A DNA stretch of 23,215 nt. Origin: Patescibacteria group bacterium AH-259-L07. Lineage in GTDB: Bacteria; Patescibacteriota; Patescibacteriia; UBA2591; UBA6264. Position 1 is the stretch's first letter. Each line of letters begins with the position of its first letter. Below the pieces are notes generated by a model. The model saw nothing but the letters and a program-made list of their open reading frames with translations, made no database searches and was not told where the DNA came from. A program made the translations under genes and the position numbers. The stretch lies in assembly GCA_027718005.1 (NCBI GenBank), contig JALLOP010000012.1, forward strand, positions 1-23,215. The letters are read 5' to 3'. Positions 1-7,557 of the stretch are shown one piece after another.

Positions 1-43
1 TGATACGATAAAGAACAATACTCATATTTCTTAAAAGTTCTCG

Positions 44-823
44 ATGCATACATATACAATGACAAAACGATGGAGAAAAATAGCACCTGAAGAAAGGGCC
101 ATTTTTCTAGCTTATGATCACGGCTTAGAGCATGGCCCAAAACCATTAGTGGGGACAAGTATCGATCCAGAACATATTTTAGATATTGCCCTAAAAGCCG
201 ATTTAGATGCAATCGCTTTACTACCAGGTATAGCTGAGAAATACTGGCTAACCTTAAAGCAGAGAATCCCCCTTATTTTAAAATTGAACGGGAAAACCGA
301 TTTAAGAAAAAATGATGATGAATACTATCCCTCTCTTTTGTCTAGTGTTGAAGAAGCAGTAAACTATTTTGGAGCTCGTGCCGTTGGCTACACTATACAC
401 CCTGGGTCAAAATATGAAGGATTGATGTTTAAAGAATTTAGAAAAATTGTTCAAGAAGCAAGATCATATGATGTGCCAGTAATTGCCTGGGTATATCCTC
501 GAGGAAGAGACATACAAAGTGAACACGATCCTAAAGTCGTATGTTATGCCGCACGAATTGCCTTAGAACTTGGGGCCGATATTGCCAAAATACGCTGGCC
601 CGGCTCTTCAAAAGCGTTTCATCAAGCAGTCAAAGCAGCAGGTAAAACAAAAATAGTACTGTCAGGAGGAATTATGACCAAAACCGAAAATGAATTTTTT
701 GCCCTCTCTAGACAAGTTATAAATGCAGGGGCAATCGGTTTAGCCGTGGGAAAAAACATCTGGCAAAGAGAAAATGCCCTCGAGATGGCTATAAAATTAA
801 AACAAATAATTCATAACGCATAG
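44..823 (+). CDS. Archaeal-type class I fructose-bisphosphate aldolase (DhnA/FbaB family)
   Basis: This is a TIM-barrel aldolase of the DhnA/FbaB family, which cleaves or forms fructose-1,6-bisphosphate or a related ketose phosphate through a Schiff-base lysine. Visible family features are DHG near residues 25-27, the WVYPRG segment with Trp149, Tyr151 and Arg153, the likely Schiff-base Lys182 in AKIRW, and the phosphate-binding LSGG around 206-209. The 259-residue length is normal for the family. A second ATG at base 59 (MTKRW) is an equally good start; neither has a clear ribosome binding site. The stop is one base before the FGGY kinase start, so the two are surely cotranscribed. Location at the head of a kinase/dehydrogenase/cytidylyltransferase cassette suggests a dedicated biosynthetic aldolase rather than the housekeeping glycolytic enzyme, but the substrate cannot be read from sequence. 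A 2-amino-3,7-dideoxy-heptulosonate synthase-like activity is the main alternative. Confidence 0.88.
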   Translation: MHTYTMTKRWRKIAPEERAIFLAYDHGLEHGPKPLVGTSIDPEHILDIALKADLDAIALLPGIAEKYWLTLKQRIPLILKLNGKTDLRKNDDEYYPSLLSSVEEAVNYFGARAVGYTIHPGSKYEGLMFKEFRKIVQEARSYDVPVIAWVYPRGRDIQSEHDPKVVCYAARIALELGADIAKIRWPGSSKAFHQAVKAAGKTKIVLSGGIMTKTENEFFALSRQVINAGAIGLAVGKNIWQRENALEMAIKLKQIIHNA

Positions 824-824
824 T

Positions 825-2366
825 ATGTATTATCTCATCATAAATTTAGGATTAAAAAGTACCAGAGCCATAGTGTTTGATGAGGATGGTTCTGTTATCT
901 CAAGCGAAGGTCTTCCGATAAAGACTTCGATAAAAGGAGATTATGTAGAACAGTCTGCTGAAGAATGGTGGAGAAAAACAAAGCAAATGACTCGTTCGGC
1001 CATACAAAAAATCCCAGAATATCGAAGGAAAAGGATTCAATATATGAGTGTAACGAGCTCGGCTCTATGCTTAGTAGCAGTAGACAAAAACGTGAATCCT
1101 CTTAGAGAGGTAATTATGGTCTCAGATAAGCGAGCTAAAAAAGAAGCTGAGATTATACAAGGATTTACTCAATATCTGGATCTAGAGACAAATAAACATT
1201 TTCGTATAGATCCTTCGTTTATGTTACCCAAAATTCTTTGGATTAAGAAAAATGAACCACGGATTTTTGAAAAAGCATTTAAATTTCTTTCCCCCAACGA
1301 TTTTCTTGCGGCTAAGTTTACCGGAGAATTTGTCACCGATACTCTCAATGCTGAAAAATTTTATTTCTCAAGTAAAGAAAAACAGTACCCAAAAAAGCTC
1401 CTTAAAAAACTACATATCTCCACCGATAAATTACCAGCAGTTGTTGACCCTGGAACTTCTATTGGTACTATTGATCCTAAAATAGCGAAAGAAGTAGGAT
1501 TCAATTCCAAAATCACCTTTGTTATTACCACATATGATGCGATTGCGGCAGTGTTTGGATCTGGTGTTTCTGAGAATCAAGAAATGTGTGATATGTCTGG
1601 AACCGTAACATCCTGCCGCGCTATTATTAAAAAATCGGATATAAAGCCAAACGATGCAATATTTGTCCAGTCTTTTATGAACGAGGGGGTACATATTATT
1701 GGAGGTTCTAATAATCAGGGAGGGAGTATAATCGAATGGCTTAAACAAACATTTTATGCGCGCACAAAAAATCCATACAAGATCTTAGAAAAAGAAGCGA
1801 GTCAAGTTTCGCCTGGAGCCAGTGGACTCGTCTTTATACCCTACTTACTAGGTGAAAGAGTCCCTCTTTGGAATCCAAATCTTTCCGGGATATTCTTTGG
1901 TCTAGAGAGGTTTCATACACGACAACATTTTACAAGAGCCGTTTGTGAAAGTACTGCATTTATCACGCTCAACATACTAAAAGCTATTGAAGAAACTGGG
2001 GTTAAAATATCCCGTATTAGATTAGCTGGGGGGCTTACCAGAATCTCGCTCATTAATCAACTTAAGGCAGATATTACCGTCAAACCTATATCTTTGGTTA
2101 AGAACACAGAAGCCTCAGCCCTTGGAGCACTTATTCTTATTATGCTAGGAACCAAACAATTCCCTTCTTTAAAATCTGCCAGCCAAAGTTTAGTTCGGGT
2201 GAACGATCCTCTGTATCCTAATCGTAAAAATTATCAACTCTATCAACATCTTTATGAGTTACATCACGAGATATACGAAAGTCTTCAAGAAAGTTTTATG
2301 AAACGGAAAAACATTATCACTAAATTCTATAGAGGAAAGACGTATCGGACTATATCTAACCTTTAA
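825..2366 (+). CDS. Divergent FGGY-family carbohydrate kinase
   Basis: The protein has the two-domain FGGY kinase architecture (xylulokinase/glycerokinase-like, about 500 residues; here 513). Supporting features are the N-terminal STRAIVFDEDG segment, SDKRA at 100-104, the catalytic-base Asp238 in TYDAIAAVFGSG, the LLGERVPLWNP signature near 341-351, and AGGLTRISLINQLKADI at 401-417 followed by NTEASALGA. The phosphate-1 loop, normally D-x-G-T-T-S, reads N-L-G-L-K-S here (residues 7-12), so the usual Mg/ATP-contacting Asp is Asn. The enzyme may be altered in activity. Family members phosphorylate polyols or ketoses on a terminal hydroxyl. Its place between an aldolase and an alcohol dehydrogenase suggests it phosphorylates a ketose or polyol intermediate of the cassette. 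It is separated by one base from the aldolase and eight from the dehydrogenase. There is no visible Shine-Dalgarno sequence. Confidence 0.85.
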   Translation: MYYLIINLGLKSTRAIVFDEDGSVISSEGLPIKTSIKGDYVEQSAEEWWRKTKQMTRSAIQKIPEYRRKRIQYMSVTSSALCLVAVDKNVNPLREVIMVSDKRAKKEAEIIQGFTQYLDLETNKHFRIDPSFMLPKILWIKKNEPRIFEKAFKFLSPNDFLAAKFTGEFVTDTLNAEKFYFSSKEKQYPKKLLKKLHISTDKLPAVVDPGTSIGTIDPKIAKEVGFNSKITFVITTYDAIAAVFGSGVSENQEMCDMSGTVTSCRAIIKKSDIKPNDAIFVQSFMNEGVHIIGGSNNQGGSIIEWLKQTFYARTKNPYKILEKEASQVSPGASGLVFIPYLLGERVPLWNPNLSGIFFGLERFHTRQHFTRAVCESTAFITLNILKAIEETGVKISRIRLAGGLTRISLINQLKADITVKPISLVKNTEASALGALILIMLGTKQFPSLKSASQSLVRVNDPLYPNRKNYQLYQHLYELHHEIYESLQESFMKRKNIITKFYRGKTYRTISNL

Positions 2367-2374
2367 ATAGGTTT

Positions 2375-3502
2375 ATGGATAAATTTTCTCAATCCAAAGT
2401 CACAGAAGCTAAAAATGGTATGGTATTTCACCATCCGACTAAATTAGTATTTGGAATTGGGAAGGTTGATACGCTCAAAAATGAGATAATAAAATTTGGG
2501 AGGAGGGCACTATTTATTTCAACCAGCGATACACTCTTTAAGACGGTTGGTCTCCAAGAAAAAATAAGAAAATTAAGAAAAGGGATACAGGTAAAAATTT
2601 TTTCTGGGATCAAACAAAACCCATCTTTTTCTGAAATAGAACGAGGGGTTGAGGTGGTTAGTACATACCGACCTGACGTTCTTATAGCTATCGGTGGAGG
2701 AAGCGCTATAGATGCTGCAAAAGCTATAGGAGTTGGGGCAAAAAGTAGGTATCCGTTAATAAAATTAGTAAAAGAACCAGATCTGATTAAGAGTTCTTTG
2801 CCAGTTATAGCTCTACCAACTACCGCAGGAACAGGGGCCGAATTAAGTCGTGGGGCCATATTAACCGACCCCAAAACAAAAAAGAAAATGGGCTTACGAA
2901 GCGATTCCCTCATACCCAATGTGGCTATAGTTGATCCGAAGCTCACGCTTTCTTTGCCTCCTGAATTAACTCTCTATACTGGTTTTGATGCACTATCTCA
3001 TGCGATCGAAACTCTTGTCTCAAAAAAAAGCAATATATTGACCAATGCTTTTTCCGAAATCGCGATAAAATTATTACTTGAGAATTTACACCAAGTAATA
3101 ACAAACGGAAAAGATATTGCTGCCAGAGTTCAGGTTTCTTTTGCCGCAACGCTTATGGGTTATAATCTTGTCTATTCTCAAACGTGCCTCCCTCATCGAA
3201 TTCAATATGCTCTTGCAAGCGTGATAGATATTAGTCATCCGAGAGGGGTAGTACTTATCTATCCTGCGTGGTTAAAGAGGGTCTATAAAGTAACGGCCGG
3301 CAATAAATTACGTACCCTTGTAACCGAGAAAGAACTTCTGACTTTTATGCATTCAATAAAACTCATCAGTAGATTGCGTAATTTCGGAATTGGAGTAGAT
3401 GACGTTTCTATGCTGAGCAACAGGGTAACCGGTGACCTTAAGGTTGACCCGGTTTATAAAAATAAAAATACGATTAAAGAGATTCTTATCGAATCAATTT
3501 AA
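2375..3502 (+). CDS. Iron-containing (group III) alcohol dehydrogenase
   Basis: This is a member of the Fe-ADH family (375 residues, normal length), an NAD(P)-dependent oxidoreductase that interconverts alcohols and aldehydes or ketones. The nucleotide-binding GGGSAIDAAKAIG lies at 107-119 and LPTTAGTGAE at 147-156. All four metal ligands can be placed by spacing against FucO: Asp205 and His209 in GFDALSHAIE, His274 in LPHRIQYAL and His288 in ISHPRG. The second histidine usually found in the H-x3-H segment is Tyr278. The enzyme therefore looks active and metal-dependent. Context, after an aldolase and a kinase and before a nucleotidyltransferase, suggests reduction of a ketose or aldehyde phosphate to a polyol phosphate. 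Comparable reductase-cytidylyltransferase neighbours occur in phosphonate and CDP-alditol pathways, but no pepM-like gene is present here. Confidence 0.9.
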   Translation: MDKFSQSKVTEAKNGMVFHHPTKLVFGIGKVDTLKNEIIKFGRRALFISTSDTLFKTVGLQEKIRKLRKGIQVKIFSGIKQNPSFSEIERGVEVVSTYRPDVLIAIGGGSAIDAAKAIGVGAKSRYPLIKLVKEPDLIKSSLPVIALPTTAGTGAELSRGAILTDPKTKKKMGLRSDSLIPNVAIVDPKLTLSLPPELTLYTGFDALSHAIETLVSKKSNILTNAFSEIAIKLLLENLHQVITNGKDIAARVQVSFAATLMGYNLVYSQTCLPHRIQYALASVIDISHPRGVVLIYPAWLKRVYKVTAGNKLRTLVTEKELLTFMHSIKLISRLRNFGIGVDDVSMLSNRVTGDLKVDPVYKNKNTIKEILIESI

Positions 3503-3507
3503 AAAAT

Positions 3508-4209
3508 ATGCAAGCAGTAATTATGGCTGCGGGCGTGGGGTCGCGTATTAAAGAATTAAGCAACCATCGGCCCAAGCCTCTCCTTCCTATAAATAATAAA
3601 CCAATCATCGAGCACCAGGTTTCGATGCTACTGCGGCAGCAAGTAAAAAAAATTATTGTCGTGGTGGGCTATAAGAAGAATTTGATTGAAGAAGCGCTGG
3701 CTGGCTTCCCTATTCAATACGTGTATAACCCATCATATCGCACAACAAATGTTTTGGGATCATTTTGGTTTGCGCTTCCACATTTGAAAGACGGCTTTTT
3801 TTATGCGCATGGCGACACCATGTTTGAACAAAGTATTTTGGATAAACTTAGGGACTCTTCCGCTGATCTATCCTTGGCCATTGATAGAAAATTTTGCGGC
3901 GAAGAAGAAATGAAAGTAAAATTAGAGAACAACCATGTTGTTGAAATAAATAAAACCATGAATCCCAAAAATGCTCATGGCGAATTTATCGGCATCGCTA
4001 AAATATCCGCAAAAGCATTATCGCCAATAAAAGCTACAACAGAAAAATTTATAAAAGAAGGTCAACGTCATTTATTTTTTGAATCAGTAATCCAAGAAAT
4101 TATTAATGATGGTAGTTTATTGTCAGAAGCAATGGATATAACCGGCGCAAAATGGAATGAAATTGATACGCCCGAAGACTATAATCAAGCAATTGAATTA
4201 TTCTTATAA
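3508..4209 (+). CDS. LicC-like nucleotidyltransferase (probable CTP:polyol- or choline-phosphate cytidylyltransferase)
   Basis: This is a short (233-residue) single-domain nucleotidyltransferase of GT-A fold. The N-terminal signature MAAGVGSR followed by RPKPLLPI covers residues 6-28 and binds the nucleotide. Asp103 in AHGDTMF is the expected metal-binding aspartate. The NPSYRTTNVLGSFWFA segment near 74-89 resembles the N-x-x-Y-x-x-x-N-x-x-x-S region of choline-phosphate cytidylyltransferases (LicC type) rather than the longer hexose-1-phosphate enzymes. It starts five bases after the alcohol dehydrogenase and is followed by a CDP-alcohol phosphotransferase, so a CDP-linked product is the simplest prediction. 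The nucleotide (CTP) and the alcohol phosphate are inferred from context. The 5' part of the gene looks less AT-rich than its neighbours. Confidence 0.82.
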   Translation: MQAVIMAAGVGSRIKELSNHRPKPLLPINNKPIIEHQVSMLLRQQVKKIIVVVGYKKNLIEEALAGFPIQYVYNPSYRTTNVLGSFWFALPHLKDGFFYAHGDTMFEQSILDKLRDSSADLSLAIDRKFCGEEEMKVKLENNHVVEINKTMNPKNAHGEFIGIAKISAKALSPIKATTEKFIKEGQRHLFFESVIQEIINDGSLLSEAMDITGAKWNEIDTPEDYNQAIELFL

Positions 4210-4245
4210 TATGTATTACCGGAATGATTCTAAACACTTTTAGTT

Positions 4246-4968
4246 ATGAAAAAGGTGAGTATAAAAGATATAGTAATATACGATACCCATCACTACAACA
4301 ATAATCCTTTGAAGTTACTGTATGAACCCTTGGCAATTCCGATTTCGTATCTTTTAGTACGTTACACCAATATTCTTCCCAATACGATAACTATACTCTC
4401 GCTTGTTTTCGGTCTTTTTGCCGCTCTTTTTAACTTCTTTTCAATCCCGTATTGGCCTGCCTTGCTATTCTATATTGCATATCTTCTTGATTTTGTAGAC
4501 GGCAAGATGGCAAGAACTCTCGGTACGACTTCGGCATTTGGTAAACGTTTCGATATCCTCGTTGACAGACTCATATTCTCGGCATTATCTCTTAGTTATA
4601 TCTATATATTTTTATCCTCCGAAAGGTCGACAGAACTCTTTCTTTTTTCTTCGTATATCTTTTTATTTTTTTATATCGATATTATCGAATATAGTGGTAA
4701 GATATTTCGATATATGAAGGGGGAGGAAATATCGCAGCCTGGAAAAAATACTGATAGGACAGCGTGGTATAAAACATTTACCGATCTTAAATTGTGGATT
4801 CCGAAAAGAACAACCACATTACCAATAGTCTTTGTTTTTTCACCTCTTTTTGGTTATTATCAGGAACTTTATATACTCTCTATCCTTATATTAGTATTGG
4901 TGATGATTTCATATTTGACTCAAGCCGTCAAAAAGCTCTTCATAAAGAAGCTCCGCCATCATTCATAA
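4246..4968 (+). CDS. CDP-alcohol phosphatidyltransferase-family membrane protein
   Basis: This is a polytopic membrane enzyme of 240 residues carrying the complete family signature D-x2-D-G-x2-A-R-x8-G-x3-D-x3-D: Asp82, Asp85, Gly86, Ala89, Arg90, Gly99, Asp103 and Asp107. The LPNTITILSLVFG segment at 44-56 is also typical. Several hydrophobic helices lie between about 45 and 135 and again near 190-225. The family displaces CMP from a CDP-alcohol and moves the phosphoalcohol to an acceptor alcohol in the membrane, or moves a phosphatidyl group from CDP-diacylglycerol. With a LicC-like cytidylyltransferase 36 bases upstream, transfer of a small polyol phosphate to a lipid or glycan acceptor is the likeliest role. 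Housekeeping phosphatidylglycerophosphate or phosphatidylinositol-phosphate synthase is a weaker alternative given the neighbours. Confidence 0.88.
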   Translation: MKKVSIKDIVIYDTHHYNNNPLKLLYEPLAIPISYLLVRYTNILPNTITILSLVFGLFAALFNFFSIPYWPALLFYIAYLLDFVDGKMARTLGTTSAFGKRFDILVDRLIFSALSLSYIYIFLSSERSTELFLFSSYIFLFFYIDIIEYSGKIFRYMKGEEISQPGKNTDRTAWYKTFTDLKLWIPKRTTTLPIVFVFSPLFGYYQELYILSILILVLVMISYLTQAVKKLFIKKLRHHS

Positions 4969-5019
4969 TATTAGACTAAGGACCAGTCTGGGTCCCATCG
5001 TAAAAACAAAAAAGTACAT

Positions 5020-6207
5020 ATGGGAAACCTTCTATCATTTTCAAAAAAAAATATAGCCAGATCCTTTAAAAAGGAAGTCGTATATAATTATAAGAAATAT
5101 TGTAAAAAAAAGCTTGGACACGCTCTCTTATATTATAAAACTGACCCTTTTCTTTTTGGAGGGCAAGGGGTCAATCAATATAAACACACCAATGATTGGG
5201 AGATACTTGAGATAACGAGAATATTAAATAAACTTGGTTTTTGGGTTGATATTGTTGACAGGAACATCAATATTAGTACATTTACTCCTCAGGATAAATA
5301 CGATATCTTCATTGGAATTGGATCAGGAAATTCTGGCAAGTATTATCCTGATATTGCCGCACAGCTAAACCGTGCAATTAAGATTTTCTATGCTACGGGC
5401 CCAGAACCGACTCTGAGTAATGAGTTGATACACAAAAGGTATGAATATTTTTATAAGAGACATCCAGATAAAAAGGTTCAGCTTCGAAGAACGATCGATA
5501 AAGTGGATATTCACAGAGCAATGGAACTTACTGATGCTATTTTTTGTATCGGAAACGAATTTGCCATTAACAGTTACAACAAATTTCAGAAACCAATATA
5601 TCGGATATATCCTTCGAGTTCTCCTCAAATAACTGTTGATATTTCACAGCTTCGTGAGAGAAGCCCTCAAAAATTTCTTTATTTTGGAGGACATGGAAAT
5701 ATTGTGAAAGGATTAGATTTAGTGATTGAGGCATTTGCAGACTTGCCAAATCTTGAACTATATATTTGCGCCTCTGAGCACGAACATGATTTTAATGCGG
5801 TGTATAAAGATATCCTTGCAAGATCTTCAAATATTTACTCTGTTGGATTTATTCCTGTCGGAGACAAAATCTTTAACGAGATTACAGCCAAGTGTGGATA
5901 TATTATTTTTCCTTCCTGTTCTGAGGGGGCTGCCACTTCCGTAACTACGTGTATGAGACGAGGTTTAGTCCCGGTTGTGACATACGAATCTGGTATAGAT
6001 TTGAATGACTTTGGCTATTTAATTAAAGATATCCATATAGAGCAACTAAAAACTCAAGTACAAAAATTATCAAAGGAATCAAAATCTGATCTTACTAAAA
6101 AAAGTATTAAAAGTTATCTAGCCTCCTTTAATTATACGCAGGCCAAGTTTTCAGAAAGTTTGGAAAAGGCTCTCATAGATGTATTAGTTAATAAGGATGG
6201 TGCATAA
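5020..6207 (+). CDS. GT-B fold glycosyltransferase (family 1/4-like), degenerate E-x7-E motif
   Basis: The C-terminal half shows the GT4-type Rossmann domain: FLYFGGHGNIVKGLDLVIEAF near 219-239, a VGFIPVGD segment near 275-282, and SEGAATSVTTCMRRGLVPVV at 301-320, where the sugar-nucleotide contacts usually sit. Glu302 matches the first Glu of E-x7-E, but the second position (310) is Thr. The N-terminal half is divergent and gives no acceptor information. The 395-residue length is normal. The start ATG at 5020 has no clear ribosome binding site, and the 51-base gap upstream is the largest break between the polyol cassette and the glycan locus. It lies before a Wzx-like flippase, so it probably adds a sugar during surface-glycan assembly. 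Donor and acceptor are unknown. Confidence 0.72.
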   Translation: MGNLLSFSKKNIARSFKKEVVYNYKKYCKKKLGHALLYYKTDPFLFGGQGVNQYKHTNDWEILEITRILNKLGFWVDIVDRNINISTFTPQDKYDIFIGIGSGNSGKYYPDIAAQLNRAIKIFYATGPEPTLSNELIHKRYEYFYKRHPDKKVQLRRTIDKVDIHRAMELTDAIFCIGNEFAINSYNKFQKPIYRIYPSSSPQITVDISQLRERSPQKFLYFGGHGNIVKGLDLVIEAFADLPNLELYICASEHEHDFNAVYKDILARSSNIYSVGFIPVGDKIFNEITAKCGYIIFPSCSEGAATSVTTCMRRGLVPVVTYESGIDLNDFGYLIKDIHIEQLKTQVQKLSKESKSDLTKKSIKSYLASFNYTQAKFSESLEKALIDVLVNKDGA

Positions 6208-6213
6208 ATTATT

Positions 6214-7545
6214 GTGTCGCCCTCAGTTCTAAATAACTTACTCTACATGAAAAATATATTACATTTTATTAGCTCCTTAACTAAAAGATACTTTATCGAC
6301 TATTTTTTTCTCGCTTTTCCGCAGTTTATAGGTATTCTCGCTGCATTGATTGCTCTTCCAATAATTTTGGCAAATTTACCAATAAAAGATTATGGCGGAT
6401 TTCAATTTGTGTTGGCTCTACAGTTCTGGATAGTCACTTTAACCGCTGGACACATTACTTTAGGAGCAAAAAGAGGAATTGCCAAAGGACTCGAGGGCAC
6501 TTTTCTTTTCGCCTTTTTTTTTCGGCTTAAATTTATAGTCGTCGTAGGATTAATTAGTTTTATCGCCTCCTTTTTCATTTATAAATCCGGGCTAATTATC
6601 CTGTCTCAACTAATCTTTGTAATAAGTATCTTTTTACTTGTAGGCTATCTTCCTCGGATAAGTTATCCAGAATTTTTTATAGCAAAAAAACAATTTAAAA
6701 ATTTTGCTATCTGGCAAACAGCTACTTCTCTATTAATTCCTACTCTCTCGGCTATTGTAGCGCTTTTAACCCATAATATTTTACTATTTGCCATTGTTCA
6801 CTTTGGTTTAATAAGTTTAATTGGTTGGTTAGGTTTTTTATATGTGATTTGGAAAAACAACCTGTTCTCTGCTTATAAAGAGAATAAAATTGATAAGGAG
6901 TGTGTCCCTTATGGTATAAAATTGATCCCATCCAGTTTGATATTAGAAACAGCTAATAGAATGACTAATTTTGTTATCGGCCCATTTTTTGGCTTTGCTA
7001 ATTTAGCAGTGTTCTCTGTTGCTTATAAACTGGAAGAAACATTTAGGGGTTTTATGAGAGCATCATATAATCTCTTTTACTCTGACTTTGCCAGAAAGGA
7101 GCAGGACAAACTAATCAAACAAGTCAAGTCAAAATTAAAACAAGGATTAATTGCTTCAATTATTCTCAGTCTGGGCTTTGTCTCCTTAGCATATATATAT
7201 ATTGCTTTATTTTTGCCAGTACTGTATCAGACAACTAAAATTTATTTCTTGATTTTAAGTTTTGGCCTGCCAGCCATCATTCTACACGTAATAATGCATA
7301 CTATACTAGCAGTTAACTTCCGTTATAAAGAATTAACAACTTTGATAATATTGCAAAATCTAATAAAAATAGTTTTAATTATTCTTCTAGGATTACTATT
7401 TGGAATAATTGGTATTTGTTGGGCAATAGCTCTGGGTACGTGGATTAATTTTGGTCTTTATTACCTTTTAACTATAAAAAGAGATGTTGCAATAGGAATT
7501 ATTAATAAATATCCTTGGCTAATAAAATTAGCTAAAAAATACTAA
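6214..7545 (+). CDS. Wzx-like polysaccharide flippase / MATE-fold transporter
   Basis: The protein is almost entirely hydrophobic helices, consistent with the 12-14 membrane spans of the polysaccharide transporter (Wzx/RfbX) branch of the MOP superfamily. Supporting features are the N-terminal FPQFIGILAALIALPIIL, the KDYGGFQFVLALQFW turn typical of Wzx proteins, and a central SSLILETANRMTNFVIGPF segment with charged residues between helices. Such proteins move lipid-linked oligosaccharide repeats across the membrane. The GTG at 6214 opens the longest frame, but the ATG at 6247 (MKNILHF) is a more ordinary start and gives a 432-residue protein. It is flanked by a glycosyltransferase and a Wzy-type locus, which supports the assignment. 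Transported substrate is unknown. Confidence 0.8.
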   Translation: MSPSVLNNLLYMKNILHFISSLTKRYFIDYFFLAFPQFIGILAALIALPIILANLPIKDYGGFQFVLALQFWIVTLTAGHITLGAKRGIAKGLEGTFLFAFFFRLKFIVVVGLISFIASFFIYKSGLIILSQLIFVISIFLLVGYLPRISYPEFFIAKKQFKNFAIWQTATSLLIPTLSAIVALLTHNILLFAIVHFGLISLIGWLGFLYVIWKNNLFSAYKENKIDKECVPYGIKLIPSSLILETANRMTNFVIGPFFGFANLAVFSVAYKLEETFRGFMRASYNLFYSDFARKEQDKLIKQVKSKLKQGLIASIILSLGFVSLAYIYIALFLPVLYQTTKIYFLILSFGLPAIILHVIMHTILAVNFRYKELTTLIILQNLIKIVLIILLGLLFGIIGICWAIALGTWINFGLYYLLTIKRDVAIGIINKYPWLIKLAKKY

Positions 7546-7557
7546 CTATAAAGGCGT

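Noticed and set aside
2428..2946. 172-codon open frame on the minus strand inside the alcohol dehydrogenase gene
   Set aside because: It is antisense to a gene with all metal-ligand motifs intact and shows no recognisable domain.
2375..4968. Phosphonate biosynthesis (reductase, cytidylyltransferase, CDP-alcohol transferase set)
   Set aside because: Such loci need phosphoenolpyruvate mutase and phosphonopyruvate decarboxylase, and neither is in the window. The aldolase and FGGY kinase instead point to a sugar-derived alcohol.
4980..4995. GGACC/GGTCC hairpin as a terminator between the polyol cassette and the glycan genes
   Set aside because: The stem is only 5 bp and no T-run follows, so a terminator cannot be supported.
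5043..5051. A9 tract near the 5' end of the GT-B gene, and a T9 tract in the flippase gene at about 6514, as phase-variation sites
   Set aside because: Homopolymers of this length are expected in AT-rich DNA, and nothing else suggests slippage control.
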